A DNA stretch of 64,000 nt from Nocardia sp. NBC_01327 (lineage in GTDB: Bacteria > Actinomycetota > Actinomycetes > Mycobacteriales > Mycobacteriaceae). The notes below the pieces were generated by a model. The model was not told the DNA's origin, ran no database searches, and saw only the letters and a list, made by a program, of their open reading frames with translations. Shown one piece after another: positions 32,354 through 41,421 of the stretch (position 1 is its first letter; the number at the start of each line of letters is the position of its first letter). The stretch lies in contig NZ_CP108383.1 in NCBI RefSeq assembly GCF_035958815.1, positions 2,356,001 to 2,420,000 of the forward strand, in the 5' to 3' direction. A program made the translations under genes and the position numbers.

Positions 32354-33211
32354 TCAGGCGATCGATGGTCCGGGGTCGGCTCGGTGTCGGCGGAGATGGT
32401 CGAAGCAGACCGCGGCCAGGTAGCAGGATGTGGCGACGGACATGATGGTGAAGCTGGCGGGGGCGGCGGCGAAGCGGTAGGACAGGGCGATTCCTGCCCA
32501 AACGGCGGCTACGGCAAGTAGGGCGGATATCCAGAATGCTCGCCATGGGCGGTTCGTGAGCCGTGCGGCGGTGGCGGCGGGGGCGGCCAGTAGTCCGAGA
32601 ACGACTATGGCGCCGACCAATTGGGTGGCTTCGGCGACGGTGGCGCCGACGATCGCCAGGAATATCGCGCCGAGGAGGCGGACCGGGACGCCTGCCACGG
32701 CCGCGACGGCGGGATCGACCGTTGCGAACAGGAGTGGGCGCGATATGGCCAGTAGTACCGCGGTGGCGGCGGCCGCGATCAGGGTGGCGGTAATGGCGGC
32801 GGTGGCGCTGATCCCGAAGATGCTGCCGAAGAGCACATTCACGTTGGCGCTGCCGTTACCGCCGCTGCGGTGGGTGGTGTAGTAGGCCAGGAACAGCACG
32901 CCCAGCCCCAGTATCCAGGAGAAGAACGCGCCGATCACGACCTCGTCGGTGCCACCGCGCACGCCGCCGACACCGAGTGCCAGGCCGACCGCCACCGTCG
33001 CTACGAAAAGCCCTGCGCGCGGGTTGATTCCAGCGGCGAGCGCCGCCATCGCACCGGTATACGCCACGTGGCCGAGCGCGTCACCGGCGAAGACTTCGCC
33101 GCGCTGCACGACGAAATAGCCTGCCAGCCCGCACAATATCGCCACCGCTGTTCCGGCGAGGAGCGCATGGTCGATGAACGGATGCGCCAGCATGGTCGAG
33201 ACGGCGTTCAC
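32354..33211 (-). CDS. Zn/Mn ABC transporter permease (second permease)
   Basis: 285 residues with eight or so membrane helices (PFIDHALLAGTAVAILCGLAGYFVVQRGEVFAGDALGHV, FGSIFGISATAAI, VGATVAEATQLVGAIVVLGLLAAPAATA), the ABC-3 family pattern of ZnuB/MntB/TroC-type permeases. The GTG overlaps the stop of the upstream permease (GTGA) and GGAGG is 7 bp upstream. It pairs with the preceding permease as a heterodimer, unusual since many such transporters use one gene. Confidence 0.9.
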   Translation of the reverse strand: MNAVSTMLAHPFIDHALLAGTAVAILCGLAGYFVVQRGEVFAGDALGHVAYTGAMAALAAGINPRAGLFVATVAVGLALGVGGVRGGTDEVVIGAFFSWILGLGVLFLAYYTTHRSGGNGSANVNVLFGSIFGISATAAITATLIAAAATAVLLAISRPLLFATVDPAVAAVAGVPVRLLGAIFLAIVGATVAEATQLVGAIVVLGLLAAPAATAARLTNRPWRAFWISALLAVAAVWAGIALSYRFAAAPASFTIMSVATSCYLAAVCFDHLRRHRADPGPSIA

Positions 33212-34110
33212 ACGGGCACCTCCGCACGGCGGGTTCCGAACAGGTGAATCTGCCCGCGCCGATCGAGCCACGCTCTCAGGCCCGCGCTTGCCAGATAACA
33301 CGCGAAAGCGAAAGTGCTGACCCAGAATCCGATCGGATACGGGGAGAAGTACGCGAATCCCATGCCCAGCCAGGTCACCAGGACGGCGATCGCGACCGAC
33401 ATCGCGACGCCGCGCCCGGGATGGCTGGTGAGCCGGTGCGCGGCGGCCGCCGGCGCCACCAGCAGTGCGAACACCAGCAGGCTGCCGGTGACCTGGCTGG
33501 TACCCGCCGCCGCGACGCCGAGCAGCAGCATGAACGCCGCCCCTATCGGTCGCACCGGAACGCCCTGGGCCGCAGCAGTTTCCGGGTCGATCGAGGCCCA
33601 CAGCAGCGGCCGCCCGAGCAAGGTCAGTACCAGCAGGCACGGCGCGGCCGCGATCAGCAGCACAGTGACCTGTTGCGAGGTGATGCCGGCAATGGTGCCG
33701 AACAGCAGATTGGTCAGTCCGGATAAGAAGCCCTTGTAGAGGCTGACGAACAGCATTCCCGCGGCCAGCGCGAACGCCTGTACGGTGCCGATGACGGCCG
33801 ACTGCTCGCCGGAGCCGCGCGAGCGGGTTGCCGGGGGCAGGGCCGCGATCACCAGCGCTGTCCCGACACAGGCCGCGAAATACCCGTACCCTGCGGCGAT
33901 TCCGAGCCAGGTGGCCGCGGCCGCGCCCGGGAAACCGACCATGGCCAGGGTGTGCCCGGCGAAGCTTTCCCGCCGCAGCGCCATCATCCAGCCGATCGCT
34001 CCGGCCACCACCGCGACGATGGTTCCCGCACGCAGCGCATTGACCATGAACGGATAGGACAGCAGCTGCCGCAGATCCTCCACGAGGTTCCAGGTCGCCA
34101 CCGGGTTCAC
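33208..34110 (-). CDS. Zn/Mn ABC transporter permease (first permease)
   Basis: 300 residues with ABC-3-family membrane helices, opening YPFMVNALRAGTIVAVVAGAIGWMMALRRESFAGHTLAMVGFPGAAAATWLG and ending DRRGQIHLFGTRRAEVPV. It overlaps the ATPase stop by 4 bp at its start and the next permease start by 4 bp at its end. The two permeases share the same fold and are diverged from each other, consistent with an ancient duplication. They would form the membrane channel with the ATPase. Confidence 0.9.
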   Translation of the reverse strand: MNPVATWNLVEDLRQLLSYPFMVNALRAGTIVAVVAGAIGWMMALRRESFAGHTLAMVGFPGAAAATWLGIAAGYGYFAACVGTALVIAALPPATRSRGSGEQSAVIGTVQAFALAAGMLFVSLYKGFLSGLTNLLFGTIAGITSQQVTVLLIAAAPCLLVLTLLGRPLLWASIDPETAAAQGVPVRPIGAAFMLLLGVAAAGTSQVTGSLLVFALLVAPAAAAHRLTSHPGRGVAMSVAIAVLVTWLGMGFAYFSPYPIGFWVSTFAFACYLASAGLRAWLDRRGQIHLFGTRRAEVPV

Positions 34111-35015
34111 TGTTCGGGCCCCGCGGCGGAATCGGAGATGCCGTGCCCGGCCGGCACATCCGGCTGCCCGACCACGAACAACCGCCCGGTGCTGTCGCGC
34201 AGCACCTCGATCCGGATGCCGTACAGCGCCGAAAGTCTTTCCCCGGTAATCACTTCCGCGGGCGTACCGGTCAGAGCCTGTCCGTGCGCCACGTATACGA
34301 GGCGATCGAGGTAGGGCAGGATCGGGTTCACGTCATGGGCGACCATGACGACCGCGACGTGTTCCTGTCGGCAGATGTCGCGGATCAGCGCACTGATGCC
34401 GGCTTGGCTGGGCACATCCAGGCTGTCGAGAGGTTCATCGAGCAGCAGCAGTCGCGGGCGCCGGATCAGCGCCTGCGCGATGAGCAACCGCTGCTGCTCA
34501 CCGCCGGAGCACTGCCCGATCGGGCGATGCGCGTATGCCTGCGCTCCGACCAGTTCGATCACCGCTCGCAGGCGCTGCTGTCGTGCCCGATATCGTTCGG
34601 GCGTAACGAGTTTCGCCAGCCAGGGAATCGGCGTTCCCCAGCGCGCGCCGTCCAGGCCGAGGCGCACGATATCGATGCCGCGAATCCGCACGCTCGCATC
34701 GAACGCGCGTCGTTGCGGCAGGTATCCGATGCGTGAATTGTGCTGTCCCGCAGGGCCGCCGAGCACCTCGATGCTGCCCGCCACCGTCGGGGTCACACCG
34801 AGAATCGTCTTGATCAGCGTGGATTTGCCCGCACCGTTCGGGCCGAGCACGGCAATGAACTGCCCGGGTGCGATATCGAGGGATACCTCCGACCAGATGG
34901 TCCGGCCGCCGACCGCTGCCGCGGACCCCCTCATGCGGACCACGGGAGCGGGGGCGGAATCCGTTGGCGGAGCCTCGATATCGTTCATCGCGGCCCGCAC
35001 CTTCGTGCCGGTCAT
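34107..35015 (-). CDS. Zn/Mn ABC transporter ATPase
   Basis: 302 residues. Walker A is GPNGAGKST, the Q-loop lies near YLPQRRAFD, the signature is CSGGEQQRLL and Walker B is RLLLLDEP. The N-terminal 30 residues are a charged extension before the ABC fold; an ATG at 34988 is also possible. It starts directly after the stop of the binding protein (TAGATG) and overlaps the permease by 4 bp, so the whole unit is one transcript. ATP hydrolysis drives metal import. Confidence 0.92.
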   Translation of the reverse strand: MTGTKVRAAMNDIEAPPTDSAPAPVVRMRGSAAAVGGRTIWSEVSLDIAPGQFIAVLGPNGAGKSTLIKTILGVTPTVAGSIEVLGGPAGQHNSRIGYLPQRRAFDASVRIRGIDIVRLGLDGARWGTPIPWLAKLVTPERYRARQQRLRAVIELVGAQAYAHRPIGQCSGGEQQRLLIAQALIRRPRLLLLDEPLDSLDVPSQAGISALIRDICRQEHVAVVMVAHDVNPILPYLDRLVYVAHGQALTGTPAEVITGERLSALYGIRIEVLRDSTGRLFVVGQPDVPAGHGISDSAAGPEQ

Positions 35016-35954
35016 CTACTTGCCGGTCGCCCTGTGCAGTGCGTCTTCCAGCGCCTGCAGCTGACCGGTCTGCCAATCCTGGAACGTGGCGTTCTCCGGG
35101 GAGAGGGTTTCGGTCACCGTCGTCTCCGCGATGCCCTGCCTATTGACCGCGTCGACCTGCGCCTGCACATCGGGGGTGCTGTTCTGGCTGTTGTAGACGT
35201 AGACCTTCACCGTTTTCGTCGCGATCTGCGCATCGATGGCCGACTTGTCCGCCGGTGCGGGATCGGTGCCCTCGCTGATCGCCTTCAGGAAGGTGGGCGG
35301 CGTGATCAGGTTGAGCCCCAGCGCATCCGAGAGCGGGGAGAAGATCGACTCACTCGCGCCTACCGGGGTGCCCGCGTACTTGGCCTTGATATCGGCGATG
35401 AGGCCCCTGTACTTCGACAGCGTGGCGTCGAGGAACTGCGTCTTCTGCGTGTCGAAGTAGGCGGCGTCGGCAGGGTCGGCCTTCTTGTAGTCGTCGGTGA
35501 TCGCCTCGACCACCTTGGTGACCGAATCCGGTGAGTACCACTGGTGCGGGTTGCCGTCGTCGGCGACACCGAGTTGCTTACCGATGTCGAGCTCGACGCG
35601 GTCTTTGCCGGGGTTGGCCGCCAGCAGTTTGCCCGACCAGGCGTCGTAGCCGATCCCGTTGGCTATCACCACTTTTGCGCCCGCGATCGTGCGTGCGTCC
35701 GCCGGTGTCGGTTCGTAGGCGTGTGGATCGGTGTCCGGGTTGGTGATGATGCTGCTCTCGTGCACCTTGTCGCCGCCGAGCTGGGCAGCGATGCTGCCCC
35801 AGGCATTGATCGTCGCCACCACCTCGAGCTTCCCGCTCCCGCCGCCCGTATCGGGGGAGGTGGTCGACGAACCGCACCCCACCACGACCGCGGAAACCGC
35901 GACCGCCCCCAGTGCCGCCGCCATCACGCGCTTGCTGTTACCCGGTCGAGCCAT
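35016..35954 (-). CDS. Zn/Mn-binding lipoprotein of the ABC transporter
   Basis: 312 residues. A signal peptide ends in the lipobox VVVGC, so the protein is anchored on the outer face of the membrane. It has the helical-backbone fold of cluster A-I metal-binding proteins, with possible metal ligands in DPHAYEP, NPHQWYS and SESIFSP. The third ligand position holds glutamate, as in manganese-type PsaA/MntA, not histidine as in zinc-type ZnuA, so specificity is open. GAGGGA is 6 bp before the ATG. It is the first gene of the operon, behind a Zur-like box. Confidence 0.88.
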   Translation of the reverse strand: MARPGNSKRVMAAALGAVAVSAVVVGCGSSTTSPDTGGGSGKLEVVATINAWGSIAAQLGGDKVHESSIITNPDTDPHAYEPTPADARTIAGAKVVIANGIGYDAWSGKLLAANPGKDRVELDIGKQLGVADDGNPHQWYSPDSVTKVVEAITDDYKKADPADAAYFDTQKTQFLDATLSKYRGLIADIKAKYAGTPVGASESIFSPLSDALGLNLITPPTFLKAISEGTDPAPADKSAIDAQIATKTVKVYVYNSQNSTPDVQAQVDAVNRQGIAETTVTETLSPENATFQDWQTGQLQALEDALHRATGK

Positions 35955-35982
35955 GGTGTGTCCCTCATCAGATTTTGAAACT

Positions 35983-36002
35983 GGCAATCATTATCATTAA
36001 GG
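35983..36002. promoter_or_regulatory. Zur/Fur-type box of the metal-transporter operon
   Basis: The core AATCATTATCATTA (35986-35999) resembles zinc-uptake repressor sites, which are AT-rich palindromes with NATCATNATCATTN character. It is 32 bp upstream of the lipoprotein ATG, where a repressor would block the promoter. Zur is more likely than Fur from the operon type. Confidence 0.65.
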
Positions 36003-36249
36003 TAACAGCCGGATCGCCGATCATCCAAGCGAGCTTGACGTGTCCTCTGAAGACCGGGCGAACATCGTCGACCACTCGGTCGTCATCTTCTTCAACGACC
36101 TGGCCACACCCCCGGCCCCCGCCCCGGATGCCCCGCCCCTGCCGCCTGATTGATTCACCGCGCTCGCCTATCGACCGCCGAATTCGGTATCAGCGGGCGT
36201 GTCAGGTCGGGATCAGGGCGGTGTCAGCCGGGTTGGCGACAGTAGTCCT

Positions 36250-37065
36250 ATGCGAAACACAGTGAAGAACACGAGCGACTCGATCTGGACCGGAATGGTT
36301 ACTGTCGAGGACACCGCGCTGGCCGTCACCGATACCGGGGGGCCCGGGATTCCCGTGATCTACCTCAATGGCCAGTTCGCCACTCAGGGGTACTGGCGGA
36401 AGGTTGTCGAGGACCTCGGTCCCGGGTTTCGGCATATCACCTTCGACGAGCGGGCTCGCGGCAAGAAGTCGAAGGATTCGGCCGACTATTCGTTCGAAGC
36501 GTGCGTTCGCGACGTCGATGCGGTGCTCGCAGCGCGGGGTGTGGATCGGGTGCTGGTGGTGGGCTGGTCCTACGGTGCGTTTGTCGCGGCGTACTGGGCG
36601 AGCCGGAATCCGGACCGTGCCATCGGTGCGGTGCTGGTCGACGGGGCCCAGCCGAACGATTGGCTCGATGACGCCATGGAGCAGCGGATTCGGAAGCTGT
36701 TCAAGCGGATCGGCTGGTTCGCGCCGCTGCTGCGGCCCACAGGCCTGGTCCCGCGATTGAACGCCGAGCAGATGGCGGAGTGCAATATCGAACTGGGCAG
36801 GGTGGCCCGCGAGCGCACGCTCGGTCCGGTGCTGGACGCGATCACCGTGCCGACGCGGTACGTGCTCGCTTCGGGGGCATCCTTCGGAAGCAAGGGTGAG
36901 GAGCAGGAACTCATTCGTGCCAGCCTCGACGGGGTGACCGCCCGCAACTCGAACATCGAGATCAGCGCGAAGGTCGCCAGCAATCACGATGCGATCTTGA
37001 AGAAGGACTTCCATGCCGTCGGCGACGCCGCACGCGAGGTGGTCGCGGCCGCAGGCGCGGCCTGA
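36250..37065 (+). CDS. Alpha/beta hydrolase
   Basis: 271 residues. The oxyanion and nucleophile elbow are YLNGQFATQGYW and VVGWSYGAFVAAY (catalytic Ser in GWSYG). A C-terminal histidine in SNHDAIL is a plausible triad base. These enzymes hydrolyse esters, epoxides or amides; the substrate is not evident. The ATG at 36250 (MRNTVKN) is chosen over a GTG at 36199 because upstream residues lack resemblance. No operon partner is seen. Confidence 0.88.
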   Translation: MRNTVKNTSDSIWTGMVTVEDTALAVTDTGGPGIPVIYLNGQFATQGYWRKVVEDLGPGFRHITFDERARGKKSKDSADYSFEACVRDVDAVLAARGVDRVLVVGWSYGAFVAAYWASRNPDRAIGAVLVDGAQPNDWLDDAMEQRIRKLFKRIGWFAPLLRPTGLVPRLNAEQMAECNIELGRVARERTLGPVLDAITVPTRYVLASGASFGSKGEEQELIRASLDGVTARNSNIEISAKVASNHDAILKKDFHAVGDAAREVVAAAGAA

Positions 37066-37184
37066 TGGACTCAGGGCGAGAACCGGCGGTGGACCGGGTG
37101 GGGACAGCCATCAGGAATGGTGGCGGTCTCCACCGGGTTCCATCTGATTACCGGTTGAGCCATCCCTACCAGCAGGAGTAAGCC

Positions 37185-37559
37185 ATGACCGCACGCGAAC
37201 GCCGAATCCCCGGACCCGACCACCCGATCACCGTCGAGAAGACAGGTCAGCGCGTGATCGCACGGGTCGGCGGACGTGTCATCGCCGACTCCGTCCAGGC
37301 CTTGACCCTGCAGGAGGGAAATTCCCCGGCGGTCCAGTACATCCCGATCGACGATGTCGACCAGGCGGTGCTCGCGCCCAGCACCGCCCAGACGTACTGC
37401 CCGTACAAGGGTGACGCGTCCTACTACAGCATCACCCTCCCCGAGGGGGACCTTGCCGACGTGGTGTGGTCCTACCGTGAGCCGTACGAGTCTGTCGCGG
37501 CCATCGCGGACCACGTCGCCTTCTACACCGATCGGGTGGACGTCGTAGTCGGGGACTGA
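37185..37559 (+). CDS. DUF427-family protein
   Basis: 124 residues. It contains VQYIPIDDVDQAVLAPSTAQTYCPYKGDASYYSITL, the DUF427 core with the CPYKG motif. CAGGAG is 7 bp before the ATG. DUF427 proteins are soluble actinobacterial proteins of uncertain function; one member has been linked to an oxidoreductase-like reaction, but I cannot assert this. The 3' end overlaps the convergent glycosyltransferase gene by 37 bp, so transcription through it may produce antisense RNA. Confidence 0.85.
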   Translation: MTARERRIPGPDHPITVEKTGQRVIARVGGRVIADSVQALTLQEGNSPAVQYIPIDDVDQAVLAPSTAQTYCPYKGDASYYSITLPEGDLADVVWSYREPYESVAAIADHVAFYTDRVDVVVGD

Positions 37560-38818
37560 CTCTCGCGGAGGCGCAGTGTGAACAACTGCCACAGGCCCAC
37601 CGCGAGCAGGGCGACGGTGGCGATGATGTAGGCGTCGCCCGGAAGATGTTGCCACCAGGACCAATTGAGCTCGCGGTGTTTCCCGTTGGGCACCAGTCCC
37701 GGGCCGACCATGAACAGCGTGGCGAATCCGGCGATGGCGGCGTACGGCGCGAAGCGCGGGTTGGTGGTTGTCCATGCCGCAGCAGTGACCAGGGCGGGCG
37801 CGACCCACACCCAGTGGTGGGTCCAGGACACCGGTGAGATCAGCAGCAGCACTGCGGCATTCACCAGCAGCGCGGTGACCGACAGCACCGTGATGGGTGT
37901 TGTCGGTGCGGCGGAAGCCTTTTCGGCGGTGAAGAGGTGCTGCATCAGCACCACGCCCGCGCAGACGACGGCCAGGCCGAGACCGAGCCAGACCACGGTG
38001 GCGGCCGAATGTGTCAGGCCCAGACGGAAAACCGTGCCCTTGATGGACTGATTGCCCACATAGTCCGGCGAGCCGATGCGGTTGGTATCGCTGACGGCGT
38101 GGAACCAGTACTGCCGTGATTCCTTGGGGAACAACAGGAATCCGGCTCCGACCACCGTCGCCGCGGTCGCCGCCGCCGTGCCCGCGGCCTTCCAATCCTT
38201 GCGAATCAGGAAGTACAGGATGAACGCCGCCGGGGTCAGTTTTGTCACCGCCGCGATGCCGATGAGCACTCCGCGCGGCCAGCGGGGCTTCACGGTCAGG
38301 CAGTCGAGGGCGACCGCCGCCATGAGGACCAGATTGATCTGACCGAACCACATGGTGGTCCGGACCGGTTCGATCGCGAGCATGACGGCGACCGCGGTCC
38401 CGGTCAGCATGACCTTGCTGCGCAGTTCCAGATCCGGTCGAACCCGCGACAGCACCAGCCACAGCGTGATTGTGAGACAGGCCAGCGAACTTGCCGTTAC
38501 CAGCAGTTCGGCCAGCCAGAGCGGCACCACCGCCAGCGGAACCATCAAGAGCGCCGCGGACGGGGGATAGGTGAAGGGCAGATCGGTGTGCCCGCGCACC
38601 GGCAGCGTCGGACCGTACAGTCCGCCGTGATGCAGCCAGCCCAGCGTGCCGACCCGATAGACCTGGAGATCCAGAAAGCCGTGCAGCGCCGTGAAGAGAA
38701 GGGTCAGGGCCACCGATAGCAGAACTCCGACCACGATCGGAACAACGGGAAAGTACCTTCGGCCGTCGGACCCGGGTTTACGCAGCAAGCTTCGCTGCCC
38801 CGTCCGCATCGTGATCAT
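37523..38818 (-). CDS. GT87-like polyprenol-phosphate-mannose-type mannosyltransferase
   Basis: 431 residues with about ten membrane helices (VVPIVVGVLLSVALTLLFTALHGFLDLQVY at the N-terminus; a DLQVYR acidic motif near the start of the luminal loop). The pattern matches GT87 enzymes (PimE/Rv2181 type), which use polyprenyl-phosphate-mannose on the outside of the membrane to mannosylate PIM or LAM. It is 10 bp after the PAP2 gene, so they are co-transcribed. Start 38818 is the first plausible ATG; an ATG at 38809 is also possible. The C-terminus overlaps the DUF427 gene. Confidence 0.82.
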   Translation of the reverse strand: MITMRTGQRSLLRKPGSDGRRYFPVVPIVVGVLLSVALTLLFTALHGFLDLQVYRVGTLGWLHHGGLYGPTLPVRGHTDLPFTYPPSAALLMVPLAVVPLWLAELLVTASSLACLTITLWLVLSRVRPDLELRSKVMLTGTAVAVMLAIEPVRTTMWFGQINLVLMAAVALDCLTVKPRWPRGVLIGIAAVTKLTPAAFILYFLIRKDWKAAGTAAATAATVVGAGFLLFPKESRQYWFHAVSDTNRIGSPDYVGNQSIKGTVFRLGLTHSAATVVWLGLGLAVVCAGVVLMQHLFTAEKASAAPTTPITVLSVTALLVNAAVLLLISPVSWTHHWVWVAPALVTAAAWTTTNPRFAPYAAIAGFATLFMVGPGLVPNGKHRELNWSWWQHLPGDAYIIATVALLAVGLWQLFTLRLRESQSPTTTSTRSV

Positions 38819-38828
38819 CAGGCAGACA

Positions 38829-40250
38829 CTAACCTTTCGGCTTTCGCGCGAGTTGTCCGGATTGCATTGTGGGAGTGGCCAGTAGATGGCTGGAGTCTGT
38901 CGCATCCCGGCCGCCCCAGTGCCCCAGACGGCTCCCGGCCGAGGCGAACCACGTCGCGTAGAAGACGAGCGAAACGGTAGCCAGCGCGCCCAGCACCGCC
39001 AACCCGGCAAGCACCGGGTACTCGGCCATGGTCACGGCGAGGAATCTGTAGGACAGCAGCAGTCCGGCGAGCGTCGTGACACCGAGCGAGACGATGCGCA
39101 CGCGGTAGCGGTGCCAGCCGCTGTCCGGATCGCGCAGGATCGACTCCACCGTCAGGCACAGGACCACACCGGCCACCAGATCGCTGCCGTAGTGGTAGCC
39201 GAAGCCCAGCGTCGCGAGCAGCGTGCACACCAGCCAGAGCGCACCCGCCCAGCGCAACCACCGCGGTGCGTTGCGGGAGTGGATGAACAGCGCTGTCGCC
39301 CAGGCGGTATGCATCGACGGCATGCAATTGCGGGCGGTGGCGGTGTCGAAAAGCATCGGTTTCGGCGCGTATGTCAAGGCGGGCAGCGCATCTGGCCAGT
39401 TACCGAGTTGCAGGCCGTGGCCCAGCGGTCCGTAGGCGAAAACCGGGCCGACCACGGGGAACAGCACGTACCCGATCGGGCCGATGACGCCGAGCGCCAG
39501 GAAGGTGCGCAGCAGGCTGTGCTGCGGCCAGGGGCTCGTCGTCACATTGCGCAGCTGCCACACCGCGACCACCATCGCCGCCACCGGCAGCTGGATGTAC
39601 ACCACGTGCAGCACATGCGACGGTATGGGGCCCAGAGCTTCAAGTGCGCGGCCCACCACCCACGCCGGCTCTCCCAGCGCCCGATCGGCGAGCTGAACGT
39701 ATTGGTCGAGGACCCGCGGACCGGCGATGATGCTGACCAGCAGCCAGGTGTCGGCGACCTTCGACGCCATGATCAACAGCACACCGAATGCGATGGCGTG
39801 CAAGGCCGTACGCCGCTGCCTGCCCTGCCAGCGGCACGCCGTCACCGTCAATGCGGTGAGGGCCAGGGTCGGGCCGGTGCCGATGGACACATGCCATCCG
39901 CACAGCACCTGCACACCCAGCGTCATCAGTTCCAGAATCGCCGCCGCGGCCAGACTGACCACCCTCGCGCGCGCGGGCACGCCCACGCACGCCAGCCCCA
40001 GCCCCGCCCAGGACACGGCCGCCGACTGCGGATTGCCCAGGTAATCGTCGAGCAGGCTGCGTAGCGGTCCCATCACCCCGTGCGTCGACGCCCACACCTG
40101 AACGACCGCCAGCAGCACCACTGCCGCGAGCACTCCGGCGGCAGGTATGACCCGAGAACCGGCCCCGCCGCCGGACAGCGACGAGCCGGAAACCTTCACC
40201 TCATGGTCGACCAGCACTGTAAATCGATAACACAGGTTAAACGGAGGCAC
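38829..40250 (-). CDS. PAP2-family membrane phosphotransferase/phosphatase
   Basis: 473 residues with several N-terminal membrane helices. The acid-phosphatase motifs are CMPSMHTAWA and GFGYHYGSDLVAG, i.e. the PAP2 motifs that carry the active-site histidines. It could be an inositol phosphotransferase of the Aur1/Ipt1 type or a lipid phosphatase. It is upstream of and co-transcribed with the GT87 mannosyltransferase, which points to a role in making or trimming inositol/polyprenol lipids of the envelope. The GTG start is uncertain; a GTG at 40217 is possible. Confidence 0.82.
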   Translation of the reverse strand: MPPFNLCYRFTVLVDHEVKVSGSSLSGGGAGSRVIPAAGVLAAVVLLAVVQVWASTHGVMGPLRSLLDDYLGNPQSAAVSWAGLGLACVGVPARARVVSLAAAAILELMTLGVQVLCGWHVSIGTGPTLALTALTVTACRWQGRQRRTALHAIAFGVLLIMASKVADTWLLVSIIAGPRVLDQYVQLADRALGEPAWVVGRALEALGPIPSHVLHVVYIQLPVAAMVVAVWQLRNVTTSPWPQHSLLRTFLALGVIGPIGYVLFPVVGPVFAYGPLGHGLQLGNWPDALPALTYAPKPMLFDTATARNCMPSMHTAWATALFIHSRNAPRWLRWAGALWLVCTLLATLGFGYHYGSDLVAGVVLCLTVESILRDPDSGWHRYRVRIVSLGVTTLAGLLLSYRFLAVTMAEYPVLAGLAVLGALATVSLVFYATWFASAGSRLGHWGGRDATDSSHLLATPTMQSGQLARKPKG

Positions 40251-40530
40251 AACTTCCGGTTACGGAAAGCTGTCCAGTATCCATCCAGCAAACGTCACCG
40301 GCAACCCCGCCGGGCGCACTCCGGCAGCCCCCACACGCCTATCGCCCGCCGCCGGACAACTCCGGCGGCCCAGCGCGTACCCGATGGCGAACCGGACGTG
40401 GTGACGCAGTCCTCATCGAACATACGAGAGGCAAGCGACACCGCCGAGGTCCTCGGGAAGTCGGCAGGCTGCTTCACTGCCTTCGAATGTACCCGCGGGG
40501 ATAGCGGCCGCTGGACGCGGAAAGGTGGGG

Positions 40531-41367
40531 CTAGAAGCCGCCGCCGTCGAAGCTGTCCATGCCGCCGAAATCGCCGTAGTCGCCGAAATCGCTTCCGCCC
40601 AAGTCTGATCGGGGGTCGATGTAGCCGGGGTCGGCCGCGCCGCTGTCGTAGTTTCCGCTGTCGTAGGAGGCAGGGTCGCCGGTGTTCGCGTCCTGGCCGT
40701 CCTGGTAGCCGTCGCCATAGCCGTTTTCGAAGGCGGCGGCGTTGTAGTCGACGCCGGACATGCCGGTGAAGAGCGCGTCGAAGAGCAGGACCGAGCCGAC
40801 GCCCCAGGCGCCCGCGACGAGGGCTGTGCGCCACCAGGGTTCGGAGTACCAGCCGGCGGGGACGGGGCGGCCCGCGACTCGGCCGCCGGGGTAATAGTTG
40901 GGGGTGTGGTCCGACGGGGTGGGGGAGGCCGTGAGGGTGCGGCCTTCGTAGTCGACGGTCCGGGGTTCGGTGACCTTGCCCGCGCTGCGCTGGCCGTCGA
41001 GTTCGGGGACGGCCGGGCCGGGATCCATGCCCATGGCGGAGCGGGCGGCGCTCACGTAGTAGAGCCCTTCCAGGGCGGTCTCTTTCGCGAGGCGCGCTTG
41101 GGCGGGGGTGGTGGCCTGCTCGATCTGTGCGCCCGCGGCATTGAATCGTTCCCCGGCGTCAGCCAGGGCCTGGCGGGAGGGATCGTCGGATCCGGTCAGG
41201 TTGTAGACCTGTCCGCCGAGCCGTTCGATGACCCGCCGCGCCTCGGCTTTCGCATCGGCGAGCTGGGTGTTCGCGCGGGTCTGCCTGCCGCGATTGACGA
41301 CCAGTACCGCCAGCGCGGCGACCACGACGACAAGGAGTAGGACGACTACCGTAGCCACGCCCATCAC
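40531..41367 (-). CDS. Membrane protein with a coiled-coil segment and Gly/Asp-rich tail
   Basis: 278 residues. An N-terminal helix (VVVLLLVVVVAALAVLVV) is followed by an alpha-helical stretch (residues 35-120, with heptad-like alanine/glutamate positions) and a disordered tail rich in Asp, Gly and Tyr (YDSGNYDSGAADPGY, FGDYGDFGG). It resembles proteins annotated DUF1542-like in actinobacteria, with no function. Membrane-bound, probably facing the cytosol or the cell wall. It stands alone between unrelated genes. Confidence 0.75.
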   Translation of the reverse strand: MMGVATVVVLLLVVVVAALAVLVVNRGRQTRANTQLADAKAEARRVIERLGGQVYNLTGSDDPSRQALADAGERFNAAGAQIEQATTPAQARLAKETALEGLYYVSAARSAMGMDPGPAVPELDGQRSAGKVTEPRTVDYEGRTLTASPTPSDHTPNYYPGGRVAGRPVPAGWYSEPWWRTALVAGAWGVGSVLLFDALFTGMSGVDYNAAAFENGYGDGYQDGQDANTGDPASYDSGNYDSGAADPGYIDPRSDLGGSDFGDYGDFGGMDSFDGGGF

Positions 41368-41421
41368 CCTACGCGCAGCGATAACTGACCAATTGCTACG
41401 CGCTCTATGGCAGGACGGTCC

